Of a stretch of DNA of 29,753 nucleotides, positions 16,962 to 25,332 are shown in pieces (position 1 is the stretch's first letter; each line of letters opens with the position of its first letter). Position numbers and translations under genes: made by a program. Source of the DNA: JBCDAP01 sp038747915 (lineage in GTDB: Bacteria > Planctomycetota > Phycisphaerae > Phycisphaerales > UBA1924). Location: positions 1 to 29,753 of the forward strand of contig JBCDJJ010000041.1 in the NCBI GenBank assembly GCA_038747915.1. Direction: 5' to 3'. The notes below the pieces were generated by a model. The model did not search any database. It worked only from the letters and a program-made list of their open reading frames with translations, and was not told the origin of the DNA.

Positions 16962-17946
16962 ATGGACCCGCTGCTCGTTCGGCTCACGCCGGTGCTCCAC
17001 CTCACCCGGATCACCACGGCCTTCGCAGCGGTCGCGAACGTCTGGCTCGTCCTCCTCTGGAGCCGCGCCGAGTTCGCCGAGAAAGCCGAGGCCACCGGCG
17101 CCGTCCGCGACTCCCCGCTCTGGGTCCTCCTCGGCGGCGGCACGGCCATGGCCGTCGGCCTCTTCGCCTTCGGCACCGCTCTCAACGACACGCTCGATGT
17201 CCGCCGCGACCGATCCATGAACCCCCAACCGCCCCGTCGCGAGCGGCGCCATGCCCGTCGAGGTCGCCCTCGCTTGGACCCTCGGCGCCCTCCTCGTCGC
17301 TGTGCTCGGCTCCGCAGCCCTCGGCGTCCCCGCGGTCATCATGTGCCTCGGCACCGCCGTCGCCGTCATGCTCTACAACGCCGCGCTGCGATTCCTGCCC
17401 GCTGTCGGCCTCGTCATGCTCGGCCTCATCTACGGCGCGCACATGATGGCCGCCAACGTCCACCTCGCCTTCATCTGGCCCGTCTGGCTCAGCATGACCC
17501 ACGCCCTCTTCGCCGGCGCCGTCACCCACCGCCTCCGCGGCGCCAGACCCGCCCTCAACGGCGGCACGCTCGCCGCTGCGGTCCTCGCCTACGCCGTCTG
17601 GTCCGCCGTGCTCATCTTCGTCGGATGGCGCCGCATGGGCGGGCCGTGGCCCGAGTGGGAGCTCTCGCCGCTCGCAGCGATCCTGCCGAGCATCCTCGCT
17701 GTCGGCTTCATCGTGCTCGCCTGGCGCAAGTCGCGCACCGCCGGCACGAGCCGCGCCGCCGCCGACAAAGTCCAGCGCTACGCCGCGCTCTGGCTCGCCC
17801 TCTACGCCGCCGGGTGGATGCTCGGCGCCGGGCACCGCGGCGAAGCCCTGCTCCTCGGCGGCCTCGCGCTCGCCGGGTTCCTCGGTATGACCGTCCTCCG
17901 CGAGCTCTTCAGCCTGATCGAGCACCCCGTCGGCTACCGCCGCTAG
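16962..17946 (+). pseudogene. UbiA-family prenyltransferase, frameshifted
   Basis: Multi-pass membrane protein of the UbiA superfamily, split by one base. The first part (16962 to ~17221) carries the family's prenyl-diphosphate motif NDTLDVRRD (NDxxDxxxD) and reaches RSMNP. The natural continuation NRPVASGAMPVEVALAW is in another frame and runs to 17946 with about seven hydrophobic segments. A run of five C at 17222-17226 would restore the frame with four. The second aspartate motif of the family is not obvious (VTHRLRGARPALNGG occupies its place), so the substrate is unclear. A sequencing error in the homopolymer, a real mutation and slippage are all possible. It is divergent from ribH. Confidence 0.82.
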
Positions 17947-17968
17947 ACCACACCAAGTACCCACCGCC

Positions 17969-18000
17969 GGTGGTGGGAGCGTCCCGCTCCCGCGACGAAC
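17969..18000 (+). repeat. REP family 1, copy with compensated stem
   Basis: Head GGTGG (17969-17973), perfect stem GGGAGCG-TCC-CGCTCCC (17975-17991), tail GCGACGAAC. It lies between the prenyltransferase and HMG-CoA lyase genes. Compared with the valS copies, several stem pairs differ on both sides while the loop is unchanged. Confidence 0.82.
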
Positions 18001-18038
18001 ACACCCCCATCCGCCAACACGCCGGGTAGCCTCCACCG

Positions 18039-18968
18039 ATGCCGCCCCGCGTCCGCATCACCGATGTCTCACCCCGCGATGGCCTCCAGAACGAGCCCAT
18101 CGGCGACCACGGCCCCATCCCCACCGAGCGCAAAGCCGACCTTGTCCGCGCCGCTGCAGCAACAAGCGTCGACGAGGTCGAACTCACCAGTTTCGTCAGC
18201 CCCAAGTGGGTCCCCCAGCTCGGCGACGCGGCGCACCTCTGCGCCCTCATCGCCGACGAGGCCCGTGCCTGGACCTGCACCCGCTCCGCCCTCGTCCCCA
18301 ACGAACGCGGCCTCGATGCCCTCCTCGAAGCGAACGCCCGCGCCGGCTTCCCCCTCATCAACAAACTGAGCGTCTTTACCGCCGCAAGTGAGACCTTCAG
18401 CCGGCGCAACACCAACGCCACCATCGACGAGACGCTCGAACGCTTCGAGCCCGTCGCCCGACGAGCCGCGGACGCCGGCCTCGCGCTCCGCGGCTACATC
18501 TCCTGCGCCGTCGCCTGCCCCTTCGAGGGCCCCATCGAGCCCGAAGCCGTCGCCCGCGTCGCTGCTTCCCTCGCAGCACTCGGCATCCACGACATCGACC
18601 TCGGCGACACCATCGGCAAGGCCACCCCCGACTCGATCACGGCGGTCATCAACACCGTCGCTGCCCACCTCGGCCCGCCGGGCGACGCCGATGACCCCCG
18701 CCTCACCATCCACCTCCACGACACCTTCGGCGGCGCCGCCGCCTGCGTCGAAGCCGCCATCGCGCTCGGCGTGCGATCCTTCGACGCGGCCTTCGGCGGC
18801 CTCGGCGGGTGCCCCTACGCCAGCACCGACACCACCCGAGCCCCCGGCAACATCGCCATGCGCACACTCCTCGACACCATCGAGCACGCTGGGTGCGCGC
18901 ACACCGTCGACCGCGCCGCCGCAGCCCACGCCACCGAGCTCGCCCTCGACATCCGGAGCACCGCATGA
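18039..18968 (+). CDS. mvaB: hydroxymethylglutaryl-CoA lyase
   Basis: 309-aa HMGL-like TIM-barrel enzyme cleaving HMG-CoA to acetyl-CoA and acetoacetate, the last step of leucine breakdown. ITDVSPRDGLQNEP (catalytic Arg13, Asp14), VELTSFVSPKWVPQLGDA, INKLSVFTAASETFSRRNTN, GYISCAVACPFEG, the metal ligands in IHLHDTFGGA (His225, His227) and the flexible-loop cysteine in GGLGGCPYA (Cys258) match HMG-CoA lyases rather than isopropylmalate or citramalate synthases. The next gene overlaps by ATGA, so the pair is coupled. Context (crotonases, acyl-CoA dehydrogenase) supports a leucine/isovalerate route, but methylcrotonyl-CoA carboxylase is not in this window. Confidence 0.95.
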   Translation: MPPRVRITDVSPRDGLQNEPIGDHGPIPTERKADLVRAAAATSVDEVELTSFVSPKWVPQLGDAAHLCALIADEARAWTCTRSALVPNERGLDALLEANARAGFPLINKLSVFTAASETFSRRNTNATIDETLERFEPVARRAADAGLALRGYISCAVACPFEGPIEPEAVARVAASLAALGIHDIDLGDTIGKATPDSITAVINTVAAHLGPPGDADDPRLTIHLHDTFGGAAACVEAAIALGVRSFDAAFGGLGGCPYASTDTTRAPGNIAMRTLLDTIEHAGCAHTVDRAAAAHATELALDIRSTA

Positions 18969-19738
18969 TCCGCGTCGAGACCAACGAACTCCGCATCAAC
19001 AACACGCCGGCCCGCTTCGGCGAACTCATTCTCGACCGCCCCGACAAGCGCAACGCCCTCACGGTCACCATGCTCGACCACCTTGAACGTGCTGCCCGCG
19101 CGCTCAACGACGACGAGTGCCTCGGCGCCATCCTCCTCCGCGGCGACGGGCCGAGCTTCTGCGCCGGCTTCGACCTCACACCCGTCAACGAGCAGCCCGA
19201 CGCGCTCGCCCCACTCCTCGAGGGCCTCTCCGCCGTGGTCCGCACCCTCCGCACCGCCCACAAACCCGTGATCGTCGCCGTCCAAGGCCACGCCATCGCC
19301 GGCGGGTGTGCCCTCCTCGGCGGCGCTGATTTCGTCGTCTCTCACCCAACCGCAAAGCTCGGCTACCCCGTCGTCCGCCTCGGCATCTCGCCCGCCCTCA
19401 CCGCCCCACTCCTCCGCCCCGCCATCGGCCCCGCTCGAGCACGCACCATGCTCCTCGCCGGCGACCTGATCACCGGCGAGCACGCCGCCTCTCTCAGTCT
19501 GGTCCACCGACTCGTCGACCTCCCCGAAGACGTCACCCCACGCGCCCAGATCGAAGCCGCAGCCCTCGCCGCCAAACCGCCGCACGCCATCCGCACCACC
19601 AAAGCCCTCCTCAACACACTCGACGGCCTCGACGACGACAACGACCCACTCAACACCGCCCTCGCCGCCTCACTCCGCATCGTCGGCAACCCCCACCAAC
19701 AACACGCCCTCGCCGCACTCTTCAACCACCACACGTAA
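18965..19738 (+). CDS. enoyl-CoA hydratase/isomerase-family protein lacking both catalytic Glu
   Basis: 257-aa crotonase-fold protein, started at the ATG overlapping the lyase stop. CoA and oxyanion-hole elements are present (DRPDKRNALT, GPSFCAGFDL, QGHAIAGGCALLGGADFV). In classical hydratases two glutamates act, in GGGCE and in PE. Here these positions are Ala116 (AGGCA) and Val136 (GYPVVRLG). The fold should bind acyl-CoA, but hydration by the usual mechanism is doubtful; isomerase, hydrolase or a non-catalytic role are alternatives. Position suggests the slot of methylglutaconyl-CoA hydratase (liuC-like) in the leucine pathway. Confidence 0.88.
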   Translation: MIRVETNELRINNTPARFGELILDRPDKRNALTVTMLDHLERAARALNDDECLGAILLRGDGPSFCAGFDLTPVNEQPDALAPLLEGLSAVVRTLRTAHKPVIVAVQGHAIAGGCALLGGADFVVSHPTAKLGYPVVRLGISPALTAPLLRPAIGPARARTMLLAGDLITGEHAASLSLVHRLVDLPEDVTPRAQIEAAALAAKPPHAIRTTKALLNTLDGLDDDNDPLNTALAASLRIVGNPHQQHALAALFNHHT

Positions 19739-19750
19739 TCACCCGGTTAC

Positions 19751-19795
19751 AGGTGCCCGACGACTCGCGAAGCGAGAAGTCGGCTCACTGCACCA
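19751..19795. other. intergenic nested hairpin
   Basis: CCGAC/GTCGG enclose CTCGC-gaa-GCGAG, and outer AGGTG can pair with CACCT. It lies between two crotonase genes, without a T-run. It could be an mRNA processing or stability element, or another short palindromic repeat. Confidence 0.45.
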
Positions 19796-19858
19796 CCTGT
19801 CCGCCACGCGACACCACCATCAGATCCACCACTCTGAACCACCCACTACCGTCCCACC

Positions 19859-20608
19859 ATGCCCGACCACGCCACCCTCGCCATCGACGGCTCCATCGCC
19901 ACGCTCACCCTCGAGCGCGCCGAGAAGCGCAACGCCCTCTCTCTCCCCCTCCTCGACTCCGCGCGAGCCCACGTCGCCGAACTCTCCTCGAACACCGCTG
20001 TCCGCGCCCTCGTCCTCACCGGCGCCGGCCGCGCCTTCTGCGCCGGCATGGACCTCCGCGCCGTCCTCGATGAGCCCGGCGCCCCCCACCGTCTTCTCGA
20101 CTCCATCGCCGAGCTCGCCATCGCCCTCGTCGAGCTCGACACCGTCGTCATCGCTGCCGTCAACGGCGCCGCCATCGGCGGCGGGTGCGGCCTCGCCTGC
20201 GCCGCCGACCTCGCCATCACACACGCCGAGGCCACGCTCGGCTTCCCCGAGGTCGACCTCGGCCTCTGCCCAGCGGTCGTCGCCCCGTGGGTCCACCGCC
20301 GGCTCGGCGGCGCCCGCGCCCGGCAGGTCCTTCTCACCGGCGGCACCATGACCGGCCTCCGAGCCGCCGAGATCGGCCTCGTCGACGCGCTCGTCCCCAC
20401 CGCCGACGATGTCCTCCCCGAGGCCACCGAGCGCGCCCGCACGATCGCTGGCGGCGGCGCCGAGGCCCTCGCCGCCACCAAACACCTGCTGTCCGAGCTC
20501 GACGGTGCGCGCTTCAAGACACTCTCGCGCTCCGGCGCGGCGCTGTCCGCCTCCGTCCTCGCAGGCCCCGAAGCACAGGCCAGACTCCGCGGCGCGCTCT
20601 CCGGATAA
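19859..20608 (+). CDS. enoyl-CoA hydratase/isomerase-family protein
   Basis: 249-aa crotonase-fold protein. LERAEKRNALSLPLLD, GRAFCAGMDLRAV, NGAAIGGGCGLACAADLAIT, LGFPEVDLGLCPAVVAPWV and a C-terminal trimerisation helix are visible. The second catalytic glutamate is present (Glu131 in FPEV), but the first (GGGCE) is Gly111. Single-Glu members include isomerases and some hydratases, so the reaction is not settled; methylglutaconyl-CoA hydratase is a context guess. The ATG at 19859 follows a 120-base spacer with a hairpin, so this gene may have its own promoter. Confidence 0.92.
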   Translation: MPDHATLAIDGSIATLTLERAEKRNALSLPLLDSARAHVAELSSNTAVRALVLTGAGRAFCAGMDLRAVLDEPGAPHRLLDSIAELAIALVELDTVVIAAVNGAAIGGGCGLACAADLAITHAEATLGFPEVDLGLCPAVVAPWVHRRLGGARARQVLLTGGTMTGLRAAEIGLVDALVPTADDVLPEATERARTIAGGGAEALAATKHLLSELDGARFKTLSRSGAALSASVLAGPEAQARLRGALSG

Positions 20609-20637
20609 CCACCACAGGTTCTCGGACAATCTACTAA

Positions 20638-20654
20638 ACCGAATATTGTTCGGT
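20638..20654. promoter_or_regulatory. inverted-repeat operator candidate
   Basis: ACCGAA-tattg-TTCGGT, a perfect 6-bp inverted repeat in a locally AT-rich spacer, 43 bases upstream of the -35 candidate. Size and spacing suit a TetR- or MerR-family regulator of acyl-CoA catabolism; the regulator is not in the window. Confidence 0.45.
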
Positions 20655-20696
20655 CTTACAGCCGGACGACTGAGAGCATTCCGTGCCAAGCCTCGC

Positions 20697-20725
20697 TTGA
20701 GTTCGATTGATTGGCGGTGTAGTCT
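20697..20725 (+). promoter_or_regulatory. sigma-70-type promoter candidate
   Basis: TTGAGT (20697-20702), 17-base spacer, TAGTCT (20720-20725), 36 bases before the ATG at 20762. The surrounding spacer is markedly less GC-rich than the genes. Confidence 0.5.
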
Positions 20726-20761
20726 TGTCGGACAGTTCACCCCCGCCCCGGAGACGCTGCG

Positions 20762-21709
20762 ATGGATCACCTGCCGGTCGAGACGAGATCGACGAGCGAC
20801 GGGCGGGCGATCGCCGTCCTCACCATCGATCAGCCGAACCGCGCCGTCGCCGTGCTCGACGGTGAACTGATCAACCGTCTCGACGCCACGCTCACCGCCC
20901 TCACCGCCGGCGAGCTCCCGCCCACGACACCGAAGATCGACGGCCTCATCCTGGCCTCGTCGTCCCGAGTCTTCCTCGCCGGCGCCGATCTCGCTGCCCT
21001 CGCCGACTTCGACGACGACGCAGCACTTGCCTATCTCCGCAAGGGCTCCCAGGTCTTCGCCAAACTCTCCGCCCTCCCCGTGCCCACCGCCGCTGCCATC
21101 AACGGCGCTGCGCTCGGCGGCGGGCTCGAACTGGCCATGCACTGCGACCACCTCGTCGCCCTTGAACCGACGCCTCAGCCCGATGGCACCGTCAAGCCCT
21201 ACCAGGTCGGCCTGCCCGAGGCCGGCCTCGGCCTCTGCCCCGGGTGGGGTGGCACGCAGATGTTCCCCGCCCGCGTTGCTCGGAGTTCTATCGGCCTCGC
21301 CATCCGCGCCGTCGCGGAGGGCCGCACCTGGACCGCCGCCGAGGCCGCCGAGCACAAACTCATCGACTCCATCCACCCCGACTTCGACGCCCTCTTCGAC
21401 CGCGCCGCCGAACTCTTCGCCGCTGGCAAGCAGGGCCTGAAGGGCCGCCCCGTCCACATCGCCCAGGACGACGCCCACGGCCTCCCATCCCGCTCCGCCT
21501 TCGAGGCTGTCCGCAACCAGGTCTTCGCCACCGATTCGGCTCGCTCCGTCGCCGAGTGCATCGAGACGGGCCTCAAGCACGGGTGGGACGCCGGCCTCGC
21601 CGCCGAGCACCAGCACCTCGTCGACCTCCGCCACACAAAGACCGCCACCGAGAAACTCGAAGCCTTCCTCGGACGACCCGTCGAAGCATCCCGGGCGACC
21701 ACCGCCTGA
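20762..21709 (+). CDS. enoyl-CoA hydratase (FadB/FadJ N-terminal-like crotonase)
   Basis: 315-aa crotonase-fold enzyme with both catalytic glutamates: Glu123 in NGAALGGGLELAMHCDH and Glu153 in GLPEAGLGLCPGWGGTQMFP. The oxyanion-hole element is FLAGADLAAL. It resembles the N-terminal hydratase half of FadB/FadJ but lacks the hydroxyacyl-CoA dehydrogenase half; the last ~110 residues form an extra helical tail. It should hydrate enoyl-CoA esters and is the only one of the three crotonases here with a complete classical site. It sits behind its own promoter and operator candidates and is followed after 148 bases by the acyl-CoA dehydrogenase, a natural partner producing its substrate. Confidence 0.94.
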   Translation: MDHLPVETRSTSDGRAIAVLTIDQPNRAVAVLDGELINRLDATLTALTAGELPPTTPKIDGLILASSSRVFLAGADLAALADFDDDAALAYLRKGSQVFAKLSALPVPTAAAINGAALGGGLELAMHCDHLVALEPTPQPDGTVKPYQVGLPEAGLGLCPGWGGTQMFPARVARSSIGLAIRAVAEGRTWTAAEAAEHKLIDSIHPDFDALFDRAAELFAAGKQGLKGRPVHIAQDDAHGLPSRSAFEAVRNQVFATDSARSVAECIETGLKHGWDAGLAAEHQHLVDLRHTKTATEKLEAFLGRPVEASRATTA

Positions 21710-21730
21710 GCAGCGCACCGGGCGCACGGA

Positions 21731-21832
21731 CACGTGCGCACGTGGCTTGGTTTTGGGGGCCCACCGGGGCCGAGTATCACACGGCGCCACACACGGCGCA
21801 CCACGTCCCGAGTCCCGCGCTGCGAAGCGCGG
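21731..21832. repeat. two palindromes in the crotonase-ACAD spacer
   Basis: CACGTGCGCACGTG (21731-21744) is a perfect 14-nt palindrome. CCGCGCT-gcga-AGCGCGG (21815-21832), preceded by GAG at 21810, shares the GCGA loop of repeat family 2. Either could be a regulatory hairpin or a repeat copy. Confidence 0.45.
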
Positions 21833-21857
21833 CGCCCGGGCACAGGAGACCGACCGC

Positions 21858-23888
21858 ATGAGCACGACGAAGACCGACGTGTCGGCCGCTGCCTCCGGTG
21901 GGAGTGACCGCCTCCGCGCCGATCTGAAGACCGCCAAGGGCCTCTCCGAACGCGACCGCCAGATGATCGCCGACGCCGAGGTGCTCATGGGCCCCGACCC
22001 CGAGGAGATCGGGTTCGTCAAGAACCTCTTCTTCGGCGATGTCCGGGAAGACCTCATCTTCCCCTACCCCGCCCAGGACGCCGAAGAGCTCATGCGCTGC
22101 GATCAGCTGCTCGCTGCCCTCGACGAGTACATGCGCAACGAGCACCCCGCGATCCAGATCGACCAGGAACAAGAGATCCCGCGCCCCGTCATCGACAAGC
22201 TCTTCAAGCTCGGCGTGATGGGCATGACCATCCCCCGCGAGTTCGGCGGCCTCGGCATGGGCGTCACGAGCTACGTCAAGGTCCTCGAGAAGATCGGCAG
22301 CTACTGCGGCTCCACCGCGGTCCTCGTCAGCGCCCACCAGTCGATCGGGTGCAAGGCCGTGATGCTCTTCGGGAGCGACGAGCAGAAGGCCAAATGGCTG
22401 CCCAAGCTCGCGGGCGAGTGGGTCAGCGCCTTCTGCCTGAGCGAGCCCAACGTCGGGTGCGACGCCGGCGGCCAGGAGACACGGTGCGAGCTGAGCGAAG
22501 ACGGCACCCACTACATCCTCAACGGTGAGAAGAAGTGGGCCACGAGCGGCGGCATCTCCGGCCTGTTCACCGTCATGAGCAAGCAGAAGATGCCCGACGG
22601 CAAAGACCGCGTCACCGCGCTCGTCTGCACGCCGGACATGGAAGGCATCGACATCTTCCAGAAGAACCGCAGCAAGTGCGGCATCCGCGGCACGTGGCAG
22701 GCCCGCATCCGCTTCAACAACGTCCGCGTGCCCAAAGAGAACCTGCTCCACAAGGAGGGCAAGGGGCTCAACGTCGCGCTCACCTGCCTGAACTACGGCC
22801 GGTGCACGCTCAGCGCCGGCATGCTCGGCTCGGCGCACCGGTGCATGGACCAGGCCATCAAGTGGGGCCGCACGCGCTACCAGTTCAACCGCCCGCTGGC
22901 CGACTTCGATCTCGTCCAGGAGCGCACCGCGCGCATGGCCGCGTACATCTACGCGATGGACGCCATGCTCTACATGACCACCGGCTTCCTCGATCGCCGC
23001 GACGAGGACATCCGCGTCGAGACCGCGGTCTGCAAGACCTTCTGCTCCGACCGCGGGTGGGAGGTCATCAACGACGCCATGCAGATCATGGGCGGCGAGA
23101 GCTACATGACCGAGAACGAGGTCGAGCGCGCCTTCCGCGACTCGCGCATCAACCAGATCGTCGAGGGCGCGAACGATCTGATGCAGAACTTCATCTACGG
23201 CTACGGCGGCAAGCCGCTCACCGAGCAGATGTTCGCCATCAAGGAGCGCCTCGAGCCCACCGGCATCGGCGACCTGCCTCGCGTCATCTCTAACGCGCTC
23301 AACCCCAAGATCCTGCGGGCCGCCCTCCCGCTCGCCGCCGAGGTCTTCCTCGGCATCAAGAAGCCGGCGAGCGAGCTGCCACGACTCCACCCCACGCTCC
23401 GCGCCCACGGCGACCGCGTGGCCAAGCTCGTCCGCGAGCACAGCCACCGCTTCAAGCTCGCCAGCATGAAGCACAAGGAAAAGCTCGTCGAGCGGCAGAC
23501 CATCGCCGCCCGGCTCGCCGACTCCGCGATCTGGCTCCACGCCAGCCTGTGCACGCTCAGCAGGCTCGATGCGCAGATCCGCTCGCACGACGAGGGCGCC
23601 GAGTTCGAACGCGACAAGGCCGCGGCCCTGCACTTCCTCGAGCTCTCTGAACTCGAGATCAAGGAGCGCTGGGCCAAGCTCGACCGCCACGCCGACGAAT
23701 CGATGCGCCACGCCGCCGCGGCCGCCATGGCCTACTCCGACACCCAGGCCAACGCGCTGTTCCGCATCCCCGAGCGATCTCCCGCGGCCCAGGGCGAAGG
23801 GAGGCAGACCGATCAGCGGTTCATCAAGCAGTTTCCAGGGCACGACGAGCCCCATACCCCCGCCCACCGCGAGCACTCCCACCAGTAA
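21858..23888 (+). CDS. acyl-CoA dehydrogenase, large (VLCAD-like) type
   Basis: 676-aa flavoenzyme that introduces the 2,3 double bond into acyl-CoA. The ATG at 21858 has AGGAG at 21844-21848. N-terminal helical domain, then GMTIPREFGGLGMGVTSYVK, FCLSEPNVGCDAG, LNGEKKWATSGG (FAD/acyl contacts), GRCTLSAGMLGSAHRCMDQA, and MQIMGGESYM followed by INQIVEGANDL with the catalytic base at Glu436. About 190 residues follow as a helical C-terminal extension, as in VLCAD/ACAD9-type enzymes that accept long chains or bind membranes. Only the FAD-dependent dehydrogenase role is certain; chain length is not. The last ~40 residues are low-complexity. A REPIN-like doublet follows directly. Confidence 0.95.
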   Translation: MSTTKTDVSAAASGGSDRLRADLKTAKGLSERDRQMIADAEVLMGPDPEEIGFVKNLFFGDVREDLIFPYPAQDAEELMRCDQLLAALDEYMRNEHPAIQIDQEQEIPRPVIDKLFKLGVMGMTIPREFGGLGMGVTSYVKVLEKIGSYCGSTAVLVSAHQSIGCKAVMLFGSDEQKAKWLPKLAGEWVSAFCLSEPNVGCDAGGQETRCELSEDGTHYILNGEKKWATSGGISGLFTVMSKQKMPDGKDRVTALVCTPDMEGIDIFQKNRSKCGIRGTWQARIRFNNVRVPKENLLHKEGKGLNVALTCLNYGRCTLSAGMLGSAHRCMDQAIKWGRTRYQFNRPLADFDLVQERTARMAAYIYAMDAMLYMTTGFLDRRDEDIRVETAVCKTFCSDRGWEVINDAMQIMGGESYMTENEVERAFRDSRINQIVEGANDLMQNFIYGYGGKPLTEQMFAIKERLEPTGIGDLPRVISNALNPKILRAALPLAAEVFLGIKKPASELPRLHPTLRAHGDRVAKLVREHSHRFKLASMKHKEKLVERQTIAARLADSAIWLHASLCTLSRLDAQIRSHDEGAEFERDKAAALHFLELSELEIKERWAKLDRHADESMRHAAAAAMAYSDTQANALFRIPERSPAAQGEGRQTDQRFIKQFPGHDEPHTPAHREHSHQ

Positions 23889-23903
23889 CGGCACCCATGA
23901 CCA

Positions 23904-23979
23904 GTGGCGGAGGCATCCTGCCTCCGTGAACGAATCACACGCGAGGTCAGCGCCGCGGAGGCAGGATGCCCCCGCCACC
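23904..23979. repeat. REPIN-like inverted REP doublet (family 1)
   Basis: Forward copy: AGTGG head, GGAGGCATCCTGCCTCC (23910-23926), tail GTGAAC. Inverted copy: GGAGGCAGGATGCCCCC (23957-23973), head CCACC (23975-23979). Orientation (heads outward) is the same as around the transposase in valS, but with a 30-base spacer and no gene. This is the expected form of a non-autonomous unit mobilised by a RAYT. It lies in the ACAD-E1 alpha spacer. Confidence 0.85.
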
Positions 23980-24024
23980 GACCAACACACCACCGATCAG
24001 CACGACACCCAGACGGAGTTCGAC

Positions 24025-25191
24025 ATGCCCAAGTCGACGGCCTTCGAAGGAACCATCAAGCACTTCCAGCTCCTCGACGAGCAGGGTGTGCTCGACGAGA
24101 AACTCGCCGCCAAGAACCCAAAGGGGCACCTGAGCGACGAAGACGCCCTCTATCTCTACGAGATGATGGTGCTCTGCCGGCATTACGACGAGGTAGCTTT
24201 CAAGCTGCAGCGGTCGGGCCGCATGGGCACCTACCCGCAGAACAAGGGCCAAGAAGCCGGCCCCGCGGGCATCGGCCTGGCCATCAAGCGCCACGCGCCG
24301 GGCAGCTGGCTCGTGCCCTGCTACCGCGAGAACATCGCGCTGTTCATCAACGGCCTGCCGATGGAGAAGATCCTGCTCTCGTGGATGGGCGACGAGCGCG
24401 GCAACCAGATGCCCGACGGGCTCAACCAGATGCCCTTCGCCGTGCCGATCGGCACCCACCCGCTCCACGCGACCGGCATCGCCTGGGGACTCGCCTACAA
24501 GGCCCAGCGCGCCGGTCGCGAGAACAAGCAGGTCGCCGTCGCCTTCATCGGTGACGGCGCCTCGAGCGAGGGCGATGTACACGAGGCCCTCAACTTCGCC
24601 GGTGTGCTCAAGGCGCCCATGATCCTCGTGATCCAGAACAACGGGTGGGCCATCAGCGTGCCCCGCGAGAAGCAGACCGCCTCCGAAACCTTCGCCCAAA
24701 AGGCCTTCGCCTACGGACTCCACGGCGTCCGCTGCGACGGCAACGACATCTTCGCCAGCTACAAGGTGATGACCGAGGCCATCGACCGCGCCCTCGAGGA
24801 CAACCAGCCCACCATCATCGAGACGCTCACCTACCGCCTCGGTGATCACACCACCGCCGACGATGCCCGCCGCTACCGCGACCAGGCCGAGCTCGACGCC
24901 TGGCTCAAGAAGGACCCGATGATCCGCACGCGGGCCTACCTCGAAGCTAAGGGCATGTGGGACCAGGCCAAGCAGGACGGTGCGGAGGCCAGGGCCAAGG
25001 AGACCGTCGCCGAGATCGTCAAGAACGCCGAGGGCATCGCCGAGCCCGGAGTGGGCGATATGTTCGACTACACCTTCGACGGCCTGCCCAAGCAGCTCCG
25101 CCTTCAGCGAGAAACGATGGGCACCAGCGGCCTCGAGCAGGCGCCACACCAGGAACGGCTTCAGCAGGAACTTGAAACGAGCGTGGCCTAA
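24025..25191 (+). CDS. 2-oxo-acid dehydrogenase E1 alpha subunit (TPP-dependent)
   Basis: 388 aa from the ATG at 24025. This is the TPP-binding half of the E1 component that decarboxylates pyruvate or branched-chain 2-oxo acids. Seen: GRMGTYPQNKGQEAGPAGIG, LVPCYRENIALFINGLP, GTHPLHATGIAWGLAYKA, the TPP motif GDGASSEGDVHEALNFAG (176 onward) closing at QNNGWAIS (Asn205-206), and the phosphorylation-loop region YRLGDHTTADDARRYR. It resembles Gram-positive-type PdhA and BkdA equally by eye. The leucine-type genes upstream favour a branched-chain substrate, but this is inference. E1 beta follows after a small lipoprotein gene. Confidence 0.94.
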   Translation: MPKSTAFEGTIKHFQLLDEQGVLDEKLAAKNPKGHLSDEDALYLYEMMVLCRHYDEVAFKLQRSGRMGTYPQNKGQEAGPAGIGLAIKRHAPGSWLVPCYRENIALFINGLPMEKILLSWMGDERGNQMPDGLNQMPFAVPIGTHPLHATGIAWGLAYKAQRAGRENKQVAVAFIGDGASSEGDVHEALNFAGVLKAPMILVIQNNGWAISVPREKQTASETFAQKAFAYGLHGVRCDGNDIFASYKVMTEAIDRALEDNQPTIIETLTYRLGDHTTADDARRYRDQAELDAWLKKDPMIRTRAYLEAKGMWDQAKQDGAEARAKETVAEIVKNAEGIAEPGVGDMFDYTFDGLPKQLRLQRETMGTSGLEQAPHQERLQQELETSVA

Positions 25192-25332
25192 CGCCCGAGC
25201 GCACACAACACCGCAGAGCAACCGCGTATGGCCTGCCCCAGACTCGACCACACGACCCCGCGTACCGCCGCGCCACAGACGTGGTCGTCGCCGCGCTCTC
25301 TCGGAGATGCTGCGAGAGGGCGTGGTCCTGCA

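Noticed and set aside
17217..17250. Programmed frameshifting in the prenyltransferase gene
   Set aside because: No stimulatory structure or stop-codon context of known programmed sites was seen. A homopolymer error or simple mutation is the plainer explanation.
19820..23993. Two frames over 700 codons on the minus strand across the crotonase and ACAD genes
   Set aside because: They are antisense shadows caused by codon bias, with no recognisable motifs, and lie opposite well-identified enzymes.
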